Part shown: piece after piece, positions 51,497-59,443 of the stretch
How positions within the stretch are numbered: position 1 is the first letter of the stretch
How the letters are laid out: each line of letters starts with the position of its first letter
Source: Alexandriicola marinus
Lineage (GTDB): Bacteria; Pseudomonadota; Alphaproteobacteria; Rhodobacterales; Rhodobacteraceae
Direction of reading: 5' to 3'
Assembly: GCF_004000435.1 (NCBI RefSeq)
Contig: NZ_RBVZ01000002.1
Location: 1,108,501 to 1,172,500 of the forward strand
DNA length: 64,000 nucleotides
Position numbers and translations under genes: made by a program
Notes under the pieces: generated by a model
Database searches by the model: none
What the model was told of the DNA's origin: nothing
Seen by the model: only the letters and a program-made list of their open reading frames with translations

Positions 51497-52008
51497 CGCT
51501 GGAGGCTCTCTTGTTCGAGGGTCAGGCAGGGCCCATCCTTCTGGTCGTCCTGACCCTGCTCGTCGCTGTCATCGGGTGGCTGCCCCGGGGCCGGCGCGTT
51601 CGCGCCCGCAAACGGCCGGTCATCGTCGTCGATGGATCGAACGTGATGCATTGGGGCGGAGGAGAGCCTTCGTCTGAAAAGCTGTCCTCGGTTCTTGCCG
51701 CGCTGATCGAGGCCGGTTTCGAACCCGAGACTTGGTTCGACGCGAATGTCGGATACAAACTGATCGGGCGCTATGCGGGGCCCGGTCAACTGGCGCGGAT
51801 CCTGCCGATCCCGGCCTCTTCGATCCGCGTCGTGGACAAGGGGACGCCTGCCGACCCCGAACTGATCCGCTCGGCTCTTCGGCAGCGGGCCCGGATCATC
51901 ACGAATGACAGGTTTCAGGACTGGCGCATGGATTTCCCGGCCCTGGAGGAGGAGGGGCGCCTGATCAGCGGACGCATTCGCCAGGGCTGCCCCGAATTCG
52001 ATCTGTGA
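51493..52008 (+). CDS. Membrane-anchored Zc3h12a-type NYN ribonuclease
   Basis: 171 residues from a GTG overlapping the zapE stop by 4 bases. A single transmembrane helix (about residues 12-30, ILLVVLTLLVAVIGWLP) is followed by a basic linker and an NYN nuclease domain: RPVIVVDGSNVMHWGGGEPS carries the first aspartate, then FEPETWFDANVGYKL, VDKGTPADPELI and ARIITNDRFQDWR with the later acids (DPE and ND). This is the RNase_Zc3h12a/MCPIP1-like fold, here on the membrane, facing the cytoplasm if the N-terminus is outside. The translational coupling to zapE is striking. Substrate unknown. Confidence 0.82.
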   Translation: MTLEALLFEGQAGPILLVVLTLLVAVIGWLPRGRRVRARKRPVIVVDGSNVMHWGGGEPSSEKLSSVLAALIEAGFEPETWFDANVGYKLIGRYAGPGQLARILPIPASSIRVVDKGTPADPELIRSALRQRARIITNDRFQDWRMDFPALEEEGRLISGRIRQGCPEFDL

Positions 52009-52093
52009 TCGAACCGGTCGCAATGCGCTTGCGGTCGGCGGACGGATCCGGGACTTTGTCAGGCGCAACACACAGGTTTGAGGATACAGGCAC

Positions 52094-52714
52094 ATGAGCG
52101 GACCGGCCCCCGAGGACACAGATCGCCACGCCGCCAAGATGGCCAAGAAAAAGGCCGCGCGCGACAAGATCATGGCGACCAAGACCGATCAGAAGGGCCT
52201 GATCATCGTCCATACCGGCAAGGGCAAAGGGAAAAGCTCGGCCGCGTTCGGCATGATATTCCGGTGCATCGCCCATGGTATGAAATGCGCTGTCGTCCAG
52301 TTCATCAAGGGCGGCATGTCGACCGGGGAGCGGGATCTGATCCTGTCGAAGTTCAGCGACATCTGCGCGTTTCACACCATGGGCGAGGGCTTCACCTGGG
52401 AAACCCAGGACAAGTCCCGCGATATCGAGATGGCGCAGGCCGCATGGGCCAAGGCGAAGGAGCTGATCATCGATCCGTCGAACAAGATGGTCTTGCTGGA
52501 CGAAATCAATATCGCGATCCGCTATGATTACGTCGCGATCGACGAGGTGGTGGCCTTTCTGCGGGACAACAAGCCACCGATGACCCATGTCGTTCTGACA
52601 GGCCGCAATGCCCATGGCGACCTGATCGAACTGGCCGATCTCGTGACAGAGATGGAGTTGATCAAGCATCCGTTCCGAGCGGGGATCAAGGCTCAGCAGG
52701 GCGTCGAATTCTGA
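52094..52714 (+). CDS. cobO: Cob(I)yrinic acid a,c-diamide adenosyltransferase
   Basis: 206 residues. The P-loop is in VHTGKGKGKSSAAFG (about 43-57), and the C-terminal EMELIKHPFRAGIKAQQGVEF is the standard end of CobO/BtuR. It adenosylates the cobalt of corrinoids to form adenosylcobalamin precursors. The lysine-rich N-terminus is common in the family. It is not next to other cob genes; the following gene encodes a B12-binding protein. No cobalamin riboswitch is seen in the 85 bases upstream. A direct repeat begins at the stop codon (see 52711-52756). Confidence 0.95.
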   Translation: MSGPAPEDTDRHAAKMAKKKAARDKIMATKTDQKGLIIVHTGKGKGKSSAAFGMIFRCIAHGMKCAVVQFIKGGMSTGERDLILSKFSDICAFHTMGEGFTWETQDKSRDIEMAQAAWAKAKELIIDPSNKMVLLDEINIAIRYDYVAIDEVVAFLRDNKPPMTHVVLTGRNAHGDLIELADLVTEMELIKHPFRAGIKAQQGVEF

Positions 52715-52756
52715 AAAATCATGCCCAGTGCCGGGAGACCGCCTGAAAAATCATGC
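52711..52756. repeat. Two 14-base direct repeats between cobO and the B12-binding gene
   Basis: CTGAAAAATCATGC occurs exactly at 52711-52724 and 52743-52756, 32 bases apart (about three DNA turns). The first overlaps the cobO stop codon. A small palindrome ATCATGAT (52758-52765) follows immediately. They may form a regulator binding site for the downstream gene or result from local duplication. Confidence 0.7.
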
Positions 52757-52821
52757 TATCATGATCACGAGAACGCCGAATCAACCAAAATTGCGTGGAA
52801 ATTAGCCACCGCGCAAATCGG

Positions 52822-53664
52822 ATGGGGACCCGAGATTTGAGCGATAGTGCCAACGACCGGGAGGGAGCGGCAAAGTCCGCCCAAAGCGCAGTTCGCCTCG
52901 ATCCGAGCGAATTGCCCTACCACGCTGTGAGGTCGCTTGCCGACGAAGTCGTCGTTCGGCTTGCAGGCAAGATGCGCAGCGTTCAGGGGCATGCGCCGTC
53001 GCAGATCGACGTCGATATTCACGCGTTCACCGCGGCGCTGTTGTCCGATACGCCGGACGATGCCCACGAAATGATCCGTCAGGAACGCCGCGAAGGCGTC
53101 CCGATCGAGACGATCTATCTTCACACGCTTGCCGGCTCGGCCAAGCTGATGGGCAAGATGTGGGAAGAGGACCGGCTGTCATTCCTGTCCATGACAGTGG
53201 CCGTCGGTCATATCTTTTCCATCATGCGCGGGCTGCGCTACGAGGTGCCTCTGGCAGAGCGGGCCAGGATCGACAGTCATCGCGCGCTTTTCCTGTCCGT
53301 CCCGGGCGAGACGCATACAATCGGCATCACCATGGCAGCCGATCTGCTGCGCAACAATGGCTGGGACATCAGTCTCAAGACAGGGCGCCTGCATGACGAT
53401 CTGATCACCGCGATCGAGGGCGAGCACCACGAATTGATCGGGATTTCGGCCAGTCAGCCCACGTCGATCGGCCCGCTGACCCAGCTGGTCGTGGCCTTGC
53501 GGTTTGTTCAGCCGCACGCGCATATCGTGATCGGCGGGCAGATCGTTTCTCATCTGCCCGAACTCAATTCGCTGATCGCGGCGGATGCCGTGATCCGGGA
53601 CGGTGAGGATGTCGAGGCGTTGCTTGATTCGCTGTCTCAGCTGCCTCCGCGGGATTCCTTCTAG
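52822..53664 (+). CDS. B12-binding domain protein, AerR/PpaA-like candidate regulator
   Basis: About 280 residues from the ATG at 52822; a GTG at 52795 and TTG at 52837 are alternatives, none with a good ribosome site. The C-terminal 130 residues form a cobalamin-binding fold: SVPGETHTIGITMAADLLRNNGWDISLKTG carries the (D/E)xHxxG-type histidine, then LIGISASQPTSIGPLTQLV and IVIGGQIVSHLPEL complete the Rossmann-like core. The N-terminal helical half (MIRQERREGVPIETIYLHTLAGSAKLMGKMWEEDRLSFLSMTVAVGHIFSIMRGLR) resembles the capping domain of AerR/PpaA photoreceptor-regulators. Proximity to cobO fits. No photosynthesis genes are in the window. Confidence 0.7.
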   Translation: MGTRDLSDSANDREGAAKSAQSAVRLDPSELPYHAVRSLADEVVVRLAGKMRSVQGHAPSQIDVDIHAFTAALLSDTPDDAHEMIRQERREGVPIETIYLHTLAGSAKLMGKMWEEDRLSFLSMTVAVGHIFSIMRGLRYEVPLAERARIDSHRALFLSVPGETHTIGITMAADLLRNNGWDISLKTGRLHDDLITAIEGEHHELIGISASQPTSIGPLTQLVVALRFVQPHAHIVIGGQIVSHLPELNSLIAADAVIRDGEDVEALLDSLSQLPPRDSF

Positions 53665-55316
53665 ACCCCGCCTGCGCTGGCCCGAAGGTCGGCGATCGTT
53701 GCCGTCGTCGAAATCGCTTCCGGATCGAGCCTGACTTCGATCACTGCAGGCAACGCGGCAGCTCTGGCCCTCTCGAACGCGGCTGCGAAATCCTCCTGCT
53801 TATCGACGGTCTCGCCATGCCCGCCATAGGCGCGGGCCAGTGCGGCGAAGTCCGGATTGGCAAGACCCGTCCCCGACACGCGGCCGGGATAGGTGCGTTC
53901 CTGGTGCATCCGGATCGTGCCGTACTGGCCGTTGTTCATCACGATGACGAGGGGCGTTGCCCCATGTTGAATTGCCGTCGACATCTCGTTCAGGGTCATC
54001 TGAAAACATCCGTCTCCGGCCAGGCACACGACCTGCCGTCCGGGATATTCGAGCGAGGCGGAGATTGCAGCCGGAAACCCGTATCCCATCGAGCCCGAAG
54101 TGGGCGCCAATTGCGTGCCATAGCGTTTGTACCGGAAATACCTGTGCAGGAACGCGGCATAGTTGCCGGCTCCGTTGGTCAGGATCGCATCCGCCGGGAG
54201 ATTTTCCGAAAGCCAGCTGATCACGTCTTCTTGCCGGATCGCGCCCGGCGTCGCGCGCGGTGTCGCCCAGTCCAGGTAGTCCTGCCGCGCCTGTGCCGTC
54301 CAGTCGTGCCAATCACCGCCCCGGCCCGGGCATTCCGCCAAGGCACTGACAAAGGCCGGCGCGGTGCAGACAAGGCTCATCTCTGCCGGATAGACCCGGC
54401 CGATCTCGTCCGCATCGGCATGGACATGGAATATCGCAGGGCTGTCGGAGCCCGGTTTCAGCAGGCTATAGCCCCGGGTTTCGATATCGCCCAGCCGCGA
54501 CCCGATCACCAGCAGTCGGTCGGCCTCCTGCATCCGGCGGGCAAGCGCGGGGCTCATCCCGACATTCAGATCACCGGCAAAACAGGCATGGTCATTGTCG
54601 AGATAGTCCTGCCTCCGAAATCCGACGGCCACCGGGACGCCCTGCACGGCGGCGAAACGGCCGAGCTCTTCGGCCGCATTCGACGACCAATGCGGCCCGC
54701 CCACGACGACAAGGGGGCGCTTTCCCTCGGCCAGCCAGTCGATGGCCTGCATCGCAGGCTCTGTCAGATCCGGCGCGATCCGGCCGCCGGGCAAGGGGGC
54801 ATCCGCCACATCGGCGCTGTCGGACAACATGTCTTCGGGCAGGGACAGGACGACCGGCCCCGGACGACCCGACAACGCGACATTGAAGGCGCGGTCCAGA
54901 TATTCCGGGAGCCTGTCGGTCTGGTCGATCTCGGCCACCCATTTCGCCAGAGGCGCGAACATGGCGCGGAAATCGACCTCCTGAAACGCCTCGCGGTCGC
55001 GATGATCGCGCGCCACCTGCCCGACGAACAGAATCATCGGCGTCGAATCCTGTCGCGCGACATGAACGCCCGAACTGGCATTGGTGGCCCCCGGTCCGCG
55101 CGTCACGAAGGCGATGCCCGGCTGACCGGTGATCTTGCCATGGGCCTCGGCCATCATGGCGGCCCCGCCCTCGTGCCGGCATACGATATTGTCGATCCCG
55201 CTTTCGTGCAGGCCATCCAGCGCCGCCAGAAAGCTTTCTCCGGGAACGGAAAAGACCCGTCTGATCCCCCGCCGCTTCAGGTGATCGCTCAGAATCTGGC
55301 CGCCGTGCCGCATCAT
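53661..55316 (-). CDS. Thiamine diphosphate-binding enzyme (acetolactate synthase-like)
   Basis: 551 residues from the ATG at 55316 (GGGAGAAAC upstream). The three ThDP enzyme domains are present: the N-terminal pyrimidine-binding region with the catalytic glutamate in VCRHEGGAAMMAEAHGKITG (E near residue 48), the central Rossmann-like domain, and the C-terminal motif GDGCFQMTLNEMSTAIQHGATPLVIVMNN, the GDG...NN diphosphate signature. Acetolactate synthase-like and benzoylformate decarboxylase-like enzymes look this way; no regulatory subunit gene is adjacent, which argues against the biosynthetic AHAS. Its 3' end overlaps that of the B12-binding gene by 4 bases. Substrate unassigned. Confidence 0.85.
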   Translation of the reverse strand: MMRHGGQILSDHLKRRGIRRVFSVPGESFLAALDGLHESGIDNIVCRHEGGAAMMAEAHGKITGQPGIAFVTRGPGATNASSGVHVARQDSTPMILFVGQVARDHRDREAFQEVDFRAMFAPLAKWVAEIDQTDRLPEYLDRAFNVALSGRPGPVVLSLPEDMLSDSADVADAPLPGGRIAPDLTEPAMQAIDWLAEGKRPLVVVGGPHWSSNAAEELGRFAAVQGVPVAVGFRRQDYLDNDHACFAGDLNVGMSPALARRMQEADRLLVIGSRLGDIETRGYSLLKPGSDSPAIFHVHADADEIGRVYPAEMSLVCTAPAFVSALAECPGRGGDWHDWTAQARQDYLDWATPRATPGAIRQEDVISWLSENLPADAILTNGAGNYAAFLHRYFRYKRYGTQLAPTSGSMGYGFPAAISASLEYPGRQVVCLAGDGCFQMTLNEMSTAIQHGATPLVIVMNNGQYGTIRMHQERTYPGRVSGTGLANPDFAALARAYGGHGETVDKQEDFAAAFERARAAALPAVIEVRLDPEAISTTATIADLRASAGGV

Positions 55317-55427
55317 GTGTTTCTCCCGTTTTGGCGCACATTGAGTGAGCAGCGCCGAAGGGGCAAGCCGGTTGCCGGCGGATGGCAAAGGCTTACTTGT
55401 TCGCGGTAGTCGACAGGAGTTTGTTCA

Positions 55428-55958
55428 ATGACACGCCTTCTTGGCATTTCGGGGTCCTTGCGACGCCAATCCTTCAACACGATGCTGGTCCACGAGGCCG
55501 CCCGGCTGTTCGATCCCGAAACCTTTGAATTCGCCGATATCCGGTTTCCGCTCTATGATGGTGATCTCGAGGATGCCGAAGGCATCCCGCCCGAGGTGCA
55601 GAAGGTCGCCGATCAGATTGCCGTGGCCGATGCGGTCATCATTTCCTGTCCCGAGTATAACAAGAACCTTTCCGGTGTGATGAAGAACGCACTCGACTGG
55701 ATCAGCCGCACCGAAGGCAATCCGTGGCTCGACAAGCCGGTTGCCATCATGTCCGCAACTGCGGGCCGTGCAGGCGGCGAGCGAAGCCAAAATTCGCTGC
55801 GCCTGTGCATGCAACCGTTTCGTCCCCTGATCCTTCAGGGGCCGGAGGTTCTGGTCGGCGGGGCACAGAATCATTTCGACGATGACAGGCGACTTTCGAC
55901 GGAAAGTTACGTGACATTCCTCCAGAGCTTGATGGATGACCTGAAAACAAGGACTTGA
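55428..55958 (+). CDS. NADPH-dependent FMN reductase family protein
   Basis: 176 residues, a flavodoxin-like fold. LLGISGSLRRQSFNTMLVHEAARL is the FMN phosphate-binding loop, SCPEYNKNLSGVMKNALDWISR the second flavin motif and AIMSATAGRAGGERSQNSLR the third. Family members reduce FMN, quinones or chromate with NAD(P)H. The gene is divergent from the ThDP enzyme gene across about 110 bases and precedes a dehydratase gene by 32 bases, so a shared transcript with the latter is possible. Confidence 0.9.
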   Translation: MTRLLGISGSLRRQSFNTMLVHEAARLFDPETFEFADIRFPLYDGDLEDAEGIPPEVQKVADQIAVADAVIISCPEYNKNLSGVMKNALDWISRTEGNPWLDKPVAIMSATAGRAGGERSQNSLRLCMQPFRPLILQGPEVLVGGAQNHFDDDRRLSTESYVTFLQSLMDDLKTRT

Positions 55959-55990
55959 GTTCCGCGCGTTTGGTCGTAGCGTGCCACATC

Positions 55991-56812
55991 ATGACGGAAG
56001 CTTCGCATCAGACACGGACGATGACCGATCCGATCGACCCGGCCCGTGCCGCGGCATTGCAGGCCGCGCTGGGCGAAGCGCCGACGATTACGGCCGGCGA
56101 CCCTCTCCCGCCATTCTTTCAGCAGGTCTATTTCTGGGAGGCTGTCCCGCCGCCGCATCTGGGTCGTGACGGCCATCCAAAGACCGGCGGGTTCATCCCG
56201 GACATGGGTCTGCCGCGGCGGATGTGGGCGGCCGGGCGTCTGGATTTCCACAGCCCCCTCAGGGCCGGAACGCGCACCGAGCGTCTGACCAGCATTGACC
56301 ACGTCACGCGCAAGGAGGGCAGATCGGGACCACTGGCCTTTGTGCGCCTGCGTCACGACTTCCGGCAACGGGGTGGGCTGGCCCTCACCGAATATCAGGA
56401 ACTTGTCTACCGCTCCGAGGCAGCGATCCATGCCGCGTTGCCCGCGCCACCCGTGGCGGCCACTGACGAAGAGGTCTGCAGGACCCGGTCTTTCGACCGC
56501 ACCTTGCTGTTTCGTTACTCGGCGCTGACCTTCAACGGTCATCGCATCCACTATGACGAGGCCTATGCCCGTGGGGTCGAAGGCTATGATGGCCTGGTTG
56601 ATCATGGCCCGCTTCTGGCCCAGCTTCTGATGCTGCTGGCGTGCGATGTCATGGGGGATCTGGCGCGGTTCAGCTACCGGGCCACGGCCCCCCTGATGCA
56701 TCACGAGACGGCTGAGCTCTGCTGGAAGTCTGACGGAACGCTGTGGGTCCGTGGCCCCGACGGCCGTCAATGCATGGAAGCCAGCGCAACTCCGGTCAGT
56801 CGGCCGGCCTGA
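55991..56812 (+). CDS. FAS1-like dehydratase domain protein (mesaconyl-C4-CoA hydratase/HTD2-like)
   Basis: 273 residues from the ATG at 55991. The N-terminal half contains a FAS1-like hot-dog domain (FFQQVYFWEAVPPPHLGRDGHPKTGGFIPDMGLPRRMWAAGRLDFHSPLRAGTRTERLTSI) and the C-terminal half has a second, MaoC-like one with LFRYSALTFNGHRIHYDEAYARGVEGYDGLVDHGPLLAQLL, including the catalytic D/N...H pattern in FNGHRIHYD. It resembles mesaconyl-C4-CoA hydratase and 3-hydroxyacyl dehydratase HTD2. The actual acyl-CoA substrate is uncertain. It overlaps the convergent FAD oxidoreductase gene by 17 bases. Confidence 0.8.
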   Translation: MTEASHQTRTMTDPIDPARAAALQAALGEAPTITAGDPLPPFFQQVYFWEAVPPPHLGRDGHPKTGGFIPDMGLPRRMWAAGRLDFHSPLRAGTRTERLTSIDHVTRKEGRSGPLAFVRLRHDFRQRGGLALTEYQELVYRSEAAIHAALPAPPVAATDEEVCRTRSFDRTLLFRYSALTFNGHRIHYDEAYARGVEGYDGLVDHGPLLAQLLMLLACDVMGDLARFSYRATAPLMHHETAELCWKSDGTLWVRGPDGRQCMEASATPVSRPA

Positions 56813-57806
56813 AGTCGGCGGGGATGCGGTCGCGACCGTCGAGGATCAGATCGGCCATGATGTCGGCGATCAGGGGCGCCATGCCGAATCCGATCTTGAA
56901 GCCGCCGTTCGCGATATAGCCCCGATGTTCGAGAGGGTGCGGGCCGATCACCGGCGCGCGCGATCTGCTGCGGGGGCGCACGCCTGCCCATCTCTCGATC
57001 ACCGGCGCGTCGGCAAGCGCGGGGATCAGCTGCCTTGCCTTGTCGATCAGCGCATCAAGCTGTGCATCGGTCGTAGCGGGATCCGACCAGTCGCGTTCGC
57101 TGGTCGATCCGATGGCGACCGTGCCGTCATGATGGGGAACGAGGTGCAGCCCATCCACGAAAAGCTGGGGCGCGTCGCGCTGATCAAGCTGGAAGAGGGC
57201 CGCCTGTCCCTTGACCCCTGCGCCCGCCACGCCCATGCGCGCGAGATCGTGATACCCGGTGGCCCAGACCACCGCCCCCGCGTCAGACCCGGCGGCGACG
57301 ATCTCGCCCGACCGGGCCCGGATCGCGCGGGCCAGACAATCGAGTGCGGCGCGCGGATTGATCCGGGCCGACAGCGTGTCGTGGATAAGGTAGCCGCTGT
57401 CGCTGGGCGGGGACCATGCCCCGGCATCCGCACGCGGGACGATGGACCAGCGGGCCCTGCCGTCCCAAAGTGCCTCGGCGCCGACCGACCGGGCCTGTGC
57501 CCGTTCCAGCGCGGCGGCGTCGGCAATGGGCTGCAACCTGCCCGACCGACAATAGCCCGGGTCGCCGCCGCCTGCCTGCGCCGCCACGGTCCACCATTCC
57601 TCGGCCATCAGAAGGGATTCCAGCTGAAACGCTTTCTTGTCGTTCCAGTTCTCGGGCACATGCGGGCTGAGCGCGCCGACGATCCCGCCGCTCGATCCGG
57701 CCCCGATGCCGTGGGGGTCGATCACCCTGACCTTGGCGCCGCGCCGGGCGCAGGCCCATGCGATCGACAGTCCGAAAATCCCCGCGCCGCGGATGGTGAC
57801 GTCCAT
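56796..57806 (-). CDS. FAD-dependent oxidoreductase, DAO family (MnmC oxidase-like)
   Basis: 336 residues from the ATG at 57806 (GAGG upstream). The Rossmann FAD motif VTIRGAGIFGLSIAWACARRGAKVRVID is at the start, and GIGAGSSGGIVGALSPHVPENW is typical of glycine-oxidase/MnmC-type D-amino acid oxidases. The C-terminus has RWAGVRPRSRSRAPVIGPHPLEHRGYIANGGFKIGFGMAPL, a common ligand/FAD region. In E. coli the MnmC fusion joins such a domain to the MnmD methyltransferase; here the two are separate and divergent with starts only 53 bases apart, making a split tRNA-modification pair the best guess. A free glycine or sarcosine oxidase is the alternative. Confidence 0.75.
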   Translation of the reverse strand: MDVTIRGAGIFGLSIAWACARRGAKVRVIDPHGIGAGSSGGIVGALSPHVPENWNDKKAFQLESLLMAEEWWTVAAQAGGGDPGYCRSGRLQPIADAAALERAQARSVGAEALWDGRARWSIVPRADAGAWSPPSDSGYLIHDTLSARINPRAALDCLARAIRARSGEIVAAGSDAGAVVWATGYHDLARMGVAGAGVKGQAALFQLDQRDAPQLFVDGLHLVPHHDGTVAIGSTSERDWSDPATTDAQLDALIDKARQLIPALADAPVIERWAGVRPRSRSRAPVIGPHPLEHRGYIANGGFKIGFGMAPLIADIMADLILDGRDRIPADFRPAD

Positions 57807-57859
57807 TGCCAAGCCTCGTCATCGTGATCAATGTCGCGCCGACCATAGAGCGAGGAAAC

Positions 57860-58534
57860 ATGGCCGACCAGCAATCGGATATCGGATGGCGCGACGGGGA
57901 TGTTCCCGTCTCCGAACGGTTTCAGGATCCCTATTTCTCGCTGGAGAACGGGCTGGAAGAGACGCGGTATGTCTTTCTGTCCGGCAACGACCTGCCCGCA
58001 CGGTTCGCGCCGGGTTTCTCGATTGCAGAGCTGGGCTTTGGTACGGGCCTGAACTTCCTGACGACCTGGCTGGCCTGGGAAAAGGCAGACATCGACGGCT
58101 CGCTGAGGTTTACCTCATTCGAGGCCTATCCGCTCGCGCCCTCGGACATGGCTCGCGCCCTGTCGGCATTTCCTGCGCTGGACGACAGGGCGGCCCGGCT
58201 TGTCGACGCGGTCGCGCAGGGCGGCGGTCTGGTGGACCTGGGGCCGGTGATCCTCGATCTGGTGATCGGCGATGCACGCGAGACGGTGCCGGTCTGGACA
58301 GGTCAGGCCGATGCATGGTTCCTCGATGGATTTGCGCCTGCGCGAAACCCCGAATTGTGGGAACCCGCCTTGCTTTCGCAGGTCTTTGGGCATACCCGCC
58401 CGGGCGGAACCGCCGCGACATACACTGCTGCTGGAGCCGTGAGACGTGCTTTGTCAGAGGCCGGTTTCGAGGTGTGGCGGGGTCCGGGCTATGGCCGCAA
58501 GCGCCACATGACCCACGCACGGAGACCTCTATGA
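57860..58534 (+). CDS. mnmD: tRNA (5-methylaminomethyl-2-thiouridine) methyltransferase MnmD-like
   Basis: 224 residues from the ATG at 57860 with GAGGAAAC upstream. The SAM motif is SIAELGFGTGLNFLTTW, the catalytic motif WFLDGFAPARNPELW (DGFxPxxNPxxW) and the end AGFEVWRGPGYGRKRHMTHA (GFGRKREM-type) all match the methyltransferase half of MnmC. It forms mnm5(s2)U in tRNA wobble position 34 together with MnmE/MnmG and an MnmC oxidase-like partner. The N-terminus DIGWRDGDVPVSERFQDPYFS is the usual start of this domain. It overlaps the DMT transporter gene by ATGA. Confidence 0.9.
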   Translation: MADQQSDIGWRDGDVPVSERFQDPYFSLENGLEETRYVFLSGNDLPARFAPGFSIAELGFGTGLNFLTTWLAWEKADIDGSLRFTSFEAYPLAPSDMARALSAFPALDDRAARLVDAVAQGGGLVDLGPVILDLVIGDARETVPVWTGQADAWFLDGFAPARNPELWEPALLSQVFGHTRPGGTAATYTAAGAVRRALSEAGFEVWRGPGYGRKRHMTHARRPL

Positions 58535-59406
58535 CCCGCAACGATTCAAGACTTGGAATCGTGTTCATGATCGCGACGACACTGGTCTTCGCGGCGCAGG
58601 ACGGCCTGTCACGGCATCTTGCGGGGGAATACAACGTCCTGATGATCGTGATGATCCGGTACTGGTTCTTTGCGGCCTTCGTCATCGCGGTCGCGGTGCG
58701 GAAATCGGGCTCCCTGCGCGCGGCGGCGCGAACCACGCAGCCCGTCCTCCAGGCGAGCCGGGGGCTTCTGCTGGCGGCCGAGATCTGCGTGATGGTTCTG
58801 GCCTTCGTTCTGATCGGGCTGGTGGAAAGCCACGCGATGTTCGCCTGCTACCCGCTTCTGATCGCGGCCCTGTCCGGGCCGGTTCTGGGTGAAAAGGTCG
58901 GCTGGCGGCGCTGGGCGGCGATCGGCATGGGTTTTGTCGGTGTGCTGATCATCCTTCAGCCCGGGGTCGGCGTCTTCAGCCCCTATTCGCTGGTGGCGCT
59001 CCTGTCGGCGACGATGTTCGCGCTTTACGGGCTGCTGACCCGTTTTGCCGCCCGAAAGGATACCGTCGCCACCAGCTTCTTCTGGACAGGCACAGTGGGT
59101 GCGATCCTGATGACGGTGATCGGCATCTGGTTCTGGGAGCCGATGACGGGCCCGGACTGGGCTTTGATGGCGGTTCTGTGCGTGACCGGCGCATCGGGTC
59201 ACTGGCTTTTGATCAAGACCTACGAGGTGGCCGAGGCAAGCGCCGTTCAGCCCTTCGCCTATCTTCAGCTTGTCTTCGCCTCGCTGGTGGGGATCACCGT
59301 CTTCAACGAGGTGCTGGAACCCAACGTCGCCATCGGGTCGGCCATCGTGGTGGGGGCGGGCCTGTTCACGCTGCTGCGCGAACGGAAGGTCAAGCAGGCC
59401 TCCTGA
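58531..59406 (+). CDS. DMT family transporter (EamA), second copy
   Basis: 291 residues. A much longer open frame begins upstream in the opposite-strand region; the natural start is the ATG at 58531 that overlaps the mnmD stop. Ten helices in two repeats are predicted, starting IVFMIATTLVFAAQDGLSRHLAGEYNVLMIVMIRYWFFAAFV. The repeat motifs FACYPLLIAALSGPVLGEKVGWRRWAAIGMGFVGVLIILQPG and AVQPFAYLQLVFASLVGITVFNEVLEPNVAIGSAIVVG are standard EamA. Substrate unknown. A tandem repeat overlaps its stop. Confidence 0.9.
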   Translation: MTRNDSRLGIVFMIATTLVFAAQDGLSRHLAGEYNVLMIVMIRYWFFAAFVIAVAVRKSGSLRAAARTTQPVLQASRGLLLAAEICVMVLAFVLIGLVESHAMFACYPLLIAALSGPVLGEKVGWRRWAAIGMGFVGVLIILQPGVGVFSPYSLVALLSATMFALYGLLTRFAARKDTVATSFFWTGTVGAILMTVIGIWFWEPMTGPDWALMAVLCVTGASGHWLLIKTYEVAEASAVQPFAYLQLVFASLVGITVFNEVLEPNVAIGSAIVVGAGLFTLLRERKVKQAS

Positions 59407-59437
59407 CTGCGCGATCCTGACCGCGCGATCCTGACCC
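59401..59437. repeat. 14-base tandem repeat (2.6 copies) at the end of the DMT gene
   Basis: TCCTGACTGCGCGA, TCCTGACCGCGCGA and a partial third TCCTGACCC follow one another from 59401. The first unit contains the transporter stop codon. It lies in the gap to the convergent transglycosylase gene and probably reflects replication slippage. Confidence 0.75.
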
Positions 59438-59443
59438 TTGGGC

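Noticed and set aside
52009-52093. Possible cobalamin riboswitch before cobO
   Set aside because: Only 85 bases are available and no B12-box-like sequence is seen; too short for the full riboswitch.
53817-55409. 530-codon forward open frame inside the ThDP enzyme region
   Set aside because: The reverse frame carries the ThDP motifs and a ribosome site; the forward one has no features of a real protein.
57637-58530. N-terminal extension of the second DMT transporter back to 57637
   Set aside because: It lies within mnmD and the FAD gene in another frame; the ATG at 58531 overlapping the mnmD stop gives a normal EamA start.
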